Origin: Tenacibaculum sp. L6 | GTDB taxonomy: Bacteria > Bacteroidota > Bacteroidia > Flavobacteriales > Flavobacteriaceae | Length of the DNA stretch: 38,412 nucleotides | Assembly (NCBI RefSeq): GCF_028823685.1 | Contig: NZ_JAPEHZ010000018.1 | Span: 1 to 38,412, forward strand | Direction: 5' to 3' | Shown here: positions 33,103-38,412 of the stretch, piece after piece | How positions within the stretch are numbered: the stretch's first letter is position 1 | Layout of the letters: each line of letters starts with the position of its first letter | Translations under genes and position numbers: made by a program | The notes under the pieces: generated by a model | Databases searched by the model: none | Told to the model about the DNA's origin: nothing | Seen by the model: only the letters and a program-made list of their open reading frames with translations

Positions 33103-33132
33103 AAAAGCTCAACTATTTCTAGTTGAGCTTTT
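33103..33132 (-). terminator. Terminator of rplU-rpmA
   Basis: A perfect 13-bp stem (33103-33115 with 33120-33132), loop TTTC, followed on the minus strand by T8. It lies 23 bp past the rpmA stop. Confidence 0.92.
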
Positions 33133-33155
33133 ATCTTATCTAATCAGTTAGTTTC

Positions 33156-33416
33156 TTAAGCCTCGAATGGAGTTACAGAAACGTATGATTTGTTATCTCT
33201 TTTCTTTTGGAATTTTACAACACCATCAACTTTAGCGTGTAAAGTATGATCTTTACCCATGTAAACGTTTTCACCTGGATTGTGTTGAGTTCCTCTTTGA
33301 CGAACAATAATGTTACCTGCAATTGCAGCTTGTCCTCCAAAAATCTTTACTCCTAATCGTTTCGATTCCGATTCACGACCGTTCTTCGAACTACCGACAC
33401 CTTTCTTATGAGCCAT
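33156..33416 (-). CDS. rpmA: 50S ribosomal protein L27
   Basis: The 86-residue protein of the large subunit reaches the peptidyl-transferase centre with its N-terminus. [29 protein letters not shown] is the family signature; there is no cleaved N-terminal extension of the Firmicutes kind. It lies 22 bp after rplU in the usual order and ends at a strong terminator. Confidence 0.98.
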   Translation of the reverse strand: MAHKKGVGSSKNGRESESKRLGVKIFGGQAAIAGNIIVRQRGTQHNPGENVYMGKDHTLHAKVDGVVKFQKKRDNKSYVSVTPFEA

Positions 33417-33438
33417 CTTTGTAAGTTTTTAAAGTTAA

Positions 33439-33921
33439 TTATTTACTTAATGCTTCAATTAATTCTGCTTTCTTTAAAGAAGTGTATCCTGAAATACCTT
33501 GCTCTTTAGCTAAAGCTTTTAATTCTGCAACAGTCATAGAACTTAAATCGTTAGATTCAGTCTTTGCTTCTGCTTTAGGAGCTTCTTTTTTAGCAGCTGC
33601 CTTAACACCAGAAGTAGCAATTCCTTCAATCTGGATTTCAGTTAAATACTGTCTGTGTCCATTTTTTTTCTTGTAACCTTTTCTTCTTTTCTTTTTGAAA
33701 ACGATTACTTTATCACCTTTTAAGTGACCTAAAATCTTTGCAGTTACTCCTGCACCTTCTATAGCTGGGGCGCCAATTGTAACGTTTCCGTTCTCTTCAA
33801 CAAGCATTACTTTATCAAAAGTTACTTTTGATCCTTCTGCCTCTTGTAAACGGTGTACGTATACTTTTTGGTCTTTTGCTACTTTAAACTGTTGCCCTGC
33901 TATCTCTACGATTGCGTACAT
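33439..33921 (-). CDS. rplU: 50S ribosomal protein L21 with a C-terminal HeH/SAP-like extension
   Basis: Residues 1-103 are a normal L21 ([33 protein letters not shown]). An Ala/Lys/Glu-rich linker follows (about 107-126), then a small helix-extended-loop-helix domain ([20 protein letters not shown], ending [11 protein letters not shown]) of the Rho-N/SAP kind, which binds nucleic acid in other proteins. Total 160 residues against about 103 usual. The extension is known in Bacteroidota L21 as far as I recall. It heads the rplU-rpmA operon behind a near-ideal promoter. Confidence 0.95.
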   Translation of the reverse strand: MYAIVEIAGQQFKVAKDQKVYVHRLQEAEGSKVTFDKVMLVEENGNVTIGAPAIEGAGVTAKILGHLKGDKVIVFKKKRRKGYKKKNGHRQYLTEIQIEGIATSGVKAAAKKEAPKAEAKTESNDLSSMTVAELKALAKEQGISGYTSLKKAELIEALSK

Positions 33922-33977
33922 ACTATTTGTTTTGCGTTTATACTTTTATTCACACTTTCTTATTGAAAATGCGGGTG

Positions 33978-34007
33978 CAAATATACGTTTTTTACTTCAA
34001 GAAACAA
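33978..34007 (-). promoter_or_regulatory. rplU-rpmA promoter
   Basis: Minus strand: TTG (34007-34005), 19 bp, TATATTTG (33985-33978), an excellent Bacteroidota promoter. The leader to the rplU start is about 50 nt. Confidence 0.75.
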
Positions 34008-34133
34008 TCTATTCATCAGAAAATTACTCTCTTAACGCAAATTTTATCATTTCTCATCCTAATTCTGTAACAAAACAAATAAGTTAACGTCACATATACT
34101 AATTAAAAACAAATTAAAATTAAATTTCAATCA

Positions 34134-35450
34134 ATGAGAAAAAGAGTTATCACTCTAGCTTCAGCTTTATTAGTAGGTTTTTCTGCTAATGCACAAAAAG
34201 TGGAGTTTGAAGAATACGATTTAAATAACGGAATGCACGTTATTTTACATCAAGACAGTTCTGCACCTGTAGTTACGGTAGCGGTTATGTACCATGTTGG
34301 ATCGAAAGATGAAGAAACTGGAAAGACAGGAATGGCGCATTTTTACGAGCATTTATTATTCACAGGAACAAAAAATATTGGTCGTGGTGAATGGAATAAA
34401 ATTGAAGCTGCCAACGGTGGAACAGGAAATGCAAATACCAACTGGGATAGAACTTACTACTACGAAACTTTCCCTTCTAACAACTTACAGTTAGGTTTAT
34501 GGATGGAGTCTGAGCGTTTATTACACCCAATTATCGACCAAAAAGCAGTTGATACACAAAACGAGGTTGTAAAAGAAGAAAAGCGTCAACGTATGGATAA
34601 TGCTCCTTATGGAAAAATCATTTACGGAGATGTTTACAACCACATTTTTGACAAGCACAATTACGGTAGACCAATGATTGGTTACATTAAAGATTTAGAT
34701 GCTGCTACTTTAGCAGAATTTCAAGATTTTTACAACAAATGGTACATGCCTAACAATGCAGTGTTAGTAGTAGCTGGTGATTTTGAAAAAGCTAGTACTA
34801 AAAAAATGATTAAAGATTATTTTGAGCCAATTCCTGCACGTACACTTGCTAAACGTGTAAAAGTTGTTGAGCCAGAAAGAACTCAAGAAAAAAGGGTTAA
34901 AGAATACGATACTAACATTCAATTACCAGCTCTTTTATTAGCCCACAAAACTCCTTCTATGAAAGAAAGAGATTCTAAAATTTTAGATGTTATTTCTACT
35001 ATTTTAAGTGACGGAAGAAGTTCTCGTTTATACAAAAAGTTAGTTGACGATAAGAAAAAAGCCTTACAAGTATTCTCTTTTGCAAGAACTTTAGAAGATT
35101 ACAGTGTGTACAATATCGGTGCGATTCCTTTAGGAGAAACTTCTTTAGATGATTTAATTAAAGAAATGGATGAGGAAATTGAAAAATTACAAACGGAATT
35201 AATTTCTGATAGAGATTTACAAAAAGTGCGTAACAAGTTCGAAAATCAATTCGTTGCTTCAAACTCAAGCATTGAAGGTATTGCAAACTCTTTAGCTAGA
35301 AACTACATGTTAGTAGGTGATACCAATCAAATTAATAAAGAATTGGAAGTTATCAACTCTATCACCAAAGAAGAAATTAGAGACGTAGCTAAAAAATACT
35401 TAGCTAAAAATCGTCGTGTTGTTATCGAATATTTACCAAAAAAGAAATAA
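34134..35450 (+). CDS. M16 zinc metalloprotease, catalytic subunit type
   Basis: The 438-residue secreted protein has a signal peptide (about 1-20, SANAQ) and the inverted zinc motif HFYEH (69-73), with the third ligand at E149 (76 residues on, the family spacing). Two M16 half-domains make up the rest (about 30-225 and 230-435; VVAGDFEKA, SDGRSSRLYKKLV). It probably degrades peptides in the periplasm. The following gene encodes an M16 homologue without the zinc motif, so the pair resembles the catalytic/non-catalytic heterodimers of mitochondrial processing peptidase and similar bacterial proteins. Confidence 0.93.
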   Translation: MRKRVITLASALLVGFSANAQKVEFEEYDLNNGMHVILHQDSSAPVVTVAVMYHVGSKDEETGKTGMAHFYEHLLFTGTKNIGRGEWNKIEAANGGTGNANTNWDRTYYYETFPSNNLQLGLWMESERLLHPIIDQKAVDTQNEVVKEEKRQRMDNAPYGKIIYGDVYNHIFDKHNYGRPMIGYIKDLDAATLAEFQDFYNKWYMPNNAVLVVAGDFEKASTKKMIKDYFEPIPARTLAKRVKVVEPERTQEKRVKEYDTNIQLPALLLAHKTPSMKERDSKILDVISTILSDGRSSRLYKKLVDDKKKALQVFSFARTLEDYSVYNIGAIPLGETSLDDLIKEMDEEIEKLQTELISDRDLQKVRNKFENQFVASNSSIEGIANSLARNYMLVGDTNQINKELEVINSITKEEIRDVAKKYLAKNRRVVIEYLPKKK

Positions 35451-35469
35451 TCATCTAAACTGAATTTTA

Positions 35470-37521
35470 ATGAAAAAAATATTTTCAATAATCACAATAT
35501 TATTTCTATCATTAACTGTTTCAGCACAGATTGATAGAACCCAACAACCAAAACCAGGACCTGCTCCTAAAATTAATTTAGGAACTCCTAAAAAATTCAC
35601 ATTACCTAACGGATTGCGAGTTTTAGTGGTTGAAAACAACAAATTACCTAGAGTAACTGCAACTTTAACGATAGACAATCCACCAATGTCTTTTGGAAAC
35701 AAAAAAGGAGTTGAAGGTTTGTTAAGCGGAATGTTAGGTACTGGATCTACAAATACTCCAAAAGCTAAATTTGACGAAGAAGTTGACTTTTTAGGAGCAA
35801 ACATCTCTTTTTGGAACGAAGGTGCAAGAGCAAGCTCATTATCAAAATACTTTCCAAAAGTATTAAACTTAATGGCGGATGCTGCTTTTAACCCTGTGTT
35901 TACTCAAGAGGAGTTTGACAAGCAAATGAAGCAAGCTCTTGACGGAATTAAATCGAACGAAAACAACGTTGCTGCTATTGCTGGTAGAGTAGAAAGTGCT
36001 TTAATCTATGGTAAAAATCACCCTTATGGAGAATTTACAACAGAAGAAACCTTAAAAAATGTTACGCTTCAAGATGTAAAAGATTTATACAACAACACGT
36101 ATAAACCAAACAATGCGTATTTAATTATTATTGGTGATATTACTTTTAAGGATGCAAAATCTCAAGTTGAAAACTTATTCAACGGATGGAAAAAAGGAGA
36201 GTTAACAGCTCAAACCTTACCTAAAGTTGAAAACCCTGCAACTACTGAAATCAACTTTATCGATATGCCAAATGCTGTTCAGTCAGAATTAGCAGTTGTA
36301 AATGCTGTTAATTTAAAAATGGGTGATAAAGATTACTATGCTGCTTTATTAGCTAACCAAATTCTTGGTGGTGGTGGTACTGGTAGATTGTATAAAAACC
36401 TTCGTGAAGATAAAGGTTATACTTACGGAGCTTACTCAGGAATTGGAGCTGACAGATACGCATCTCGTTTTAAAACTTCAGCATCGGTAAGAAACATGGT
36501 TACGGATAGTGCTATGGTTGAAGCGATGAAAGAAATCAACAAAATTCGTTACCAAAAAGCGACTCAAGAAGAGTTAGATATTGCGAAAGCAAAATACATT
36601 GGAAGCTTTGTTCGTAATGTTGAAAAACCTCAAACTGTAGCGAATTACGCATTAAATATTTTAACAAATAACTTACCTGAAGATTATTACCAAAACTATT
36701 TAAAAAACATTAACGCTGTAACGCTAGACGATGTTCAAAATGCAGCTATTAAATATTTTAAAGGCGATAAAGCTCGTATTATCATTACTGGTAAAGGAAT
36801 TGATGTTTTAAAGAATTTAGAAAAAACTGCTGATTACAAAATCAACTATTTTGATAAAAACGGAAATCCTACTGAAAAGCCTGCAATGAAAAAAGCAGTT
36901 CCTGCTGGCGTAACTAAAGAAACTGTACTTAACAAGTATTTTGATGCTATTGGTGGTACTGATAAAATTAAGAGCTTAAAAACAACCATGGTTGTTTACG
37001 GTACAGAAATGCAAGGAACAAAAATTGAAAGCACTGAAAAAAGAAATGCTACACATTATGCTAATACAACAGCAATGAATGGAAACGTTATGATGAAAGT
37101 TGTAATGGATAAAAGTGCTGTAAAAATGAACGGACAAGCGTTACCTCCTGCTATGGCAAATGATATGACGCAACTTTTAGGAGTTTTTCCTGAAATTGGT
37201 TTGTTAGCTAATGCTGATGCTAAATTAACAGGTATCGAAACTATTAACGGTAAAGAAGTATATGTAGTTGCTAAAAAAGGAGCTGTTGTTTCTACTTCTT
37301 TTTATTATGATGTTAATAATGGTTTAAAATTAAAAGAAACCCAAACAATTAACATGGGTGGACAAACACAAAACCAAGAAGCTTTATACAGTGATTATAA
37401 AGATTTTGGTGGAGTAAAGTTTGCTACTAAAAAAACAGGAAGTTTAGGCCCACAAAAAGTACAATTCATTTTAAAAGAGGCTAAAATCAACGAAGGAGTT
37501 ACTGACGCTGATTTTCAATAA
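35470..37521 (+). CDS. M16-like subunit lacking the zinc motif, with a C-terminal lipoprotein-sorting-like domain
   Basis: The 683-residue secreted protein has a signal peptide (about 1-19, TVSAQ) and two M16 half-domains (about 40-470). Where HxxEH belongs the sequence reads VEGLLSGMLGTGS, so it cannot bind zinc there. It keeps the R/Y pair in GRLYKNLREDKGYTYGAYSG used for substrate binding by non-catalytic subunits. The last 200 residues (from about 480, TVLNKYFDAIGGTDKIKSL) are a beta-rich domain similar to LolA-like or DUF4292-type sheets. It begins 19 bp after the catalytic partner. Confidence 0.9.
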   Translation: MKKIFSIITILFLSLTVSAQIDRTQQPKPGPAPKINLGTPKKFTLPNGLRVLVVENNKLPRVTATLTIDNPPMSFGNKKGVEGLLSGMLGTGSTNTPKAKFDEEVDFLGANISFWNEGARASSLSKYFPKVLNLMADAAFNPVFTQEEFDKQMKQALDGIKSNENNVAAIAGRVESALIYGKNHPYGEFTTEETLKNVTLQDVKDLYNNTYKPNNAYLIIIGDITFKDAKSQVENLFNGWKKGELTAQTLPKVENPATTEINFIDMPNAVQSELAVVNAVNLKMGDKDYYAALLANQILGGGGTGRLYKNLREDKGYTYGAYSGIGADRYASRFKTSASVRNMVTDSAMVEAMKEINKIRYQKATQEELDIAKAKYIGSFVRNVEKPQTVANYALNILTNNLPEDYYQNYLKNINAVTLDDVQNAAIKYFKGDKARIIITGKGIDVLKNLEKTADYKINYFDKNGNPTEKPAMKKAVPAGVTKETVLNKYFDAIGGTDKIKSLKTTMVVYGTEMQGTKIESTEKRNATHYANTTAMNGNVMMKVVMDKSAVKMNGQALPPAMANDMTQLLGVFPEIGLLANADAKLTGIETINGKEVYVVAKKGAVVSTSFYYDVNNGLKLKETQTINMGGQTQNQEALYSDYKDFGGVKFATKKTGSLGPQKVQFILKEAKINEGVTDADFQ

Positions 37522-37549
37522 TAAGCAAACTTTTTAGTTTAAAATTAAG

Positions 37550-37575
37550 AGAACCAAGACGTAAGTTTTGGTTCT
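37550..37575 (+). terminator. Terminator of the M16 operon
   Basis: An 11-bp stem with one G-T pair (37550-37560 with 37565-37575), loop GTAA, followed by T7. It lies 28 bp past the stop codon. Confidence 0.9.
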
Positions 37576-37625
37576 TTTTTTGTAAAAACTAACCTCTTAC
37601 ACCTAACCACCGACTACTAAAAAAC

Positions 37626-38412
37626 CTACTTCGCTTTGTTCACCAACCAAACACCTAATAAAATTATTCCGCCAGCAAAGAACTGTGTAAAACTTAATTT
37701 TTCACCATCAATAACGCCCCACATAACCGCCACCACAGGTATTATGTACGTTACAGAAGAAGAAAATACAGGTGAAGAAATATGAATGAGTTTATTAAAT
37801 AACACTTTAGCTATTCCTGTTCCAAAAATGGCTAAAACAGCTACATAACCTAAGGCATTTGTCGTCGTTGACGTTACTTCAAACGTTGAGAAAAAACCAG
37901 AAAATGTCAATACCAATAATGCTGGAATCGATAACAACAGAAAATGTCCTGTCGTAATTGCCAAAGCATCTAAATCTGACAAGTATTTTTTAATCATATT
38001 TACATTAAAGGCATACCCTACAGAAGCAATAATTACTAACAAAGCATACCAATAATTTTGATTCGGATTTAGTTCTGCTCCTTTTAAAATCAATACCAAC
38101 GTACCTATTAATCCGACTAAAATTCCAATAAGTTGTTTCTTTTTAAAAGCAAAACCAAACACCAATGCCCCAAACATAAATGTATTAAAAGGCGTTAAGG
38201 AGTTTAAAATAGCTGCGATAGAACTATCAATTCCATTAATGGCAAAAGCAAACAAAAAGACCGGAAAAAAAGTTCCTAAAGCGGCGGTTATAGCAATATA
38301 CTTCCAATGTCTTTTTTCAATTTTCCTAACACTTTTAAACCCTATTAACAATAAAAAAACTGCTGAAATTAACATTCGTAAAGCTCCTACTTGTACTGGG
38401 GTTAAACCAATA
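37626..38412 (-). CDS. EamA/DMT family transporter (5' end outside the window)
   Basis: The frame is open to the window edge. Upstream of the first internal Met (38375) it still reads IGLTPVQVGALR, the usual end of the first helix and start of the second in EamA proteins, so the start lies beyond 38412. About 9 membrane helices are visible in the 262 codons present, with the two EamA repeats (GIDSSIAAILNSLTPFNTFM, and SSPVFSSSVTYIIPVVAVMWG). The family exports metabolites or amino acids; the substrate is unknown. It converges with the M16 operon. Confidence 0.9.
   Translation of the reverse strand, partial: IGLTPVQVGALRMLISAVFLLLIGFKSVRKIEKRHWKYIAITAALGTFFPVFLFAFAINGIDSSIAAILNSLTPFNTFMFGALVFGFAFKKKQLIGILVGLIGTLVLILKGAELNPNQNYWYALLVIIASVGYAFNVNMIKKYLSDLDALAITTGHFLLLSIPALLVLTFSGFFSTFEVTSTTTNALGYVAVLAIFGTGIAKVLFNKLIHISSPVFSSSVTYIIPVVAVMWGVIDGEKLSFTQFFAGGIILLGVWLVNKAK

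Overview
The window is about 38.4 kb of low-GC chromosome from a marine-type member of the Flavobacteriaceae (Bacteroidota); Tenacibaculum or Polaribacter is my guess at genus level, not something proved here. Support for this comes from a TonB-dependent receptor with an N-terminal carboxypeptidase-like domain, Bacteroidota-type promoters (TTTG, about 19 bp, TAnnTTTG), lipoproteins with short lipoboxes, a ribosomal protein L21 with an added C-terminal domain, and gene orders typical of flavobacteria. Almost everything is housekeeping. I see no tRNA, rRNA, prophage, complete IS element or CRISPR array.

Layout. 1-4.6 kb (minus): 5' part of a TonB-dependent receptor, a frame-broken pgi, an M23 lipoprotein peptidase and a DUF3108 protein. 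4.7-8.5 kb (minus): hmgA, a four-helix-bundle (S23) gene, hppD and kynA, an aromatic amino acid catabolism group. 8.7-11.9 kb (minus): Mrp ATPase, NifU-type scaffold, ferredoxin-NADP reductase-like flavoprotein and a [2Fe-2S] ferredoxin. 12-15.8 kb: an alkyltransferase-like protein, trmB (broken at its N-terminus), two membrane proteins of unknown function, upp and an alpha/beta hydrolase. 15.8-20.3 kb: brnQ, a small outer-membrane barrel and the feoAB iron-uptake operon with a 37-residue Cys-tailed peptide. 20.4-24.2 kb (plus): holB, a lipoprotein, an NtrY-like histidine kinase and an enoyl-CoA hydratase. 24.4-26.2 kb (minus): an HD phosphohydrolase and asd. 26.5-30.1 kb (plus): the TAATG-coupled trhO-trhP-ferredoxin operon, then dinB. 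30.1-32.8 kb (minus): a LytTR response regulator and a TPR/LytS-like kinase. 33.1-33.9 kb (minus): rplU-rpmA. 34.1-37.5 kb (plus): two secreted M16 peptidase homologues. 37.6 kb to the end (minus): an EamA transporter that runs off the window.

Most worth a second look. (1) pgi is split by a perfect 10-bp tandem duplication (2317-2336); removing one copy restores a full 523-residue enzyme. (2) trmB has lost about 17 nt just after its start, so the conserved N-terminus and the body lie in different frames. (3) Two gene-less intervals, 24265-24383 and 32902-33073, each look like a small-RNA gene with its own promoter and terminator. They share a motif of GGGG followed by an AT-rich hairpin with GGGGG in the loop, but it is transcribed in opposite senses, so one RNA would expose CCCCC and the other GGGGG. 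The second locus has a LytTR-type direct repeat in activator position and sits beside the LytTR regulator gene. (4) The S23 gene is flanked by purine-rich inverted repeats resembling the arms of a gene-less hairpin between hppD and kynA, as if the latter were a miniature form of the same element.
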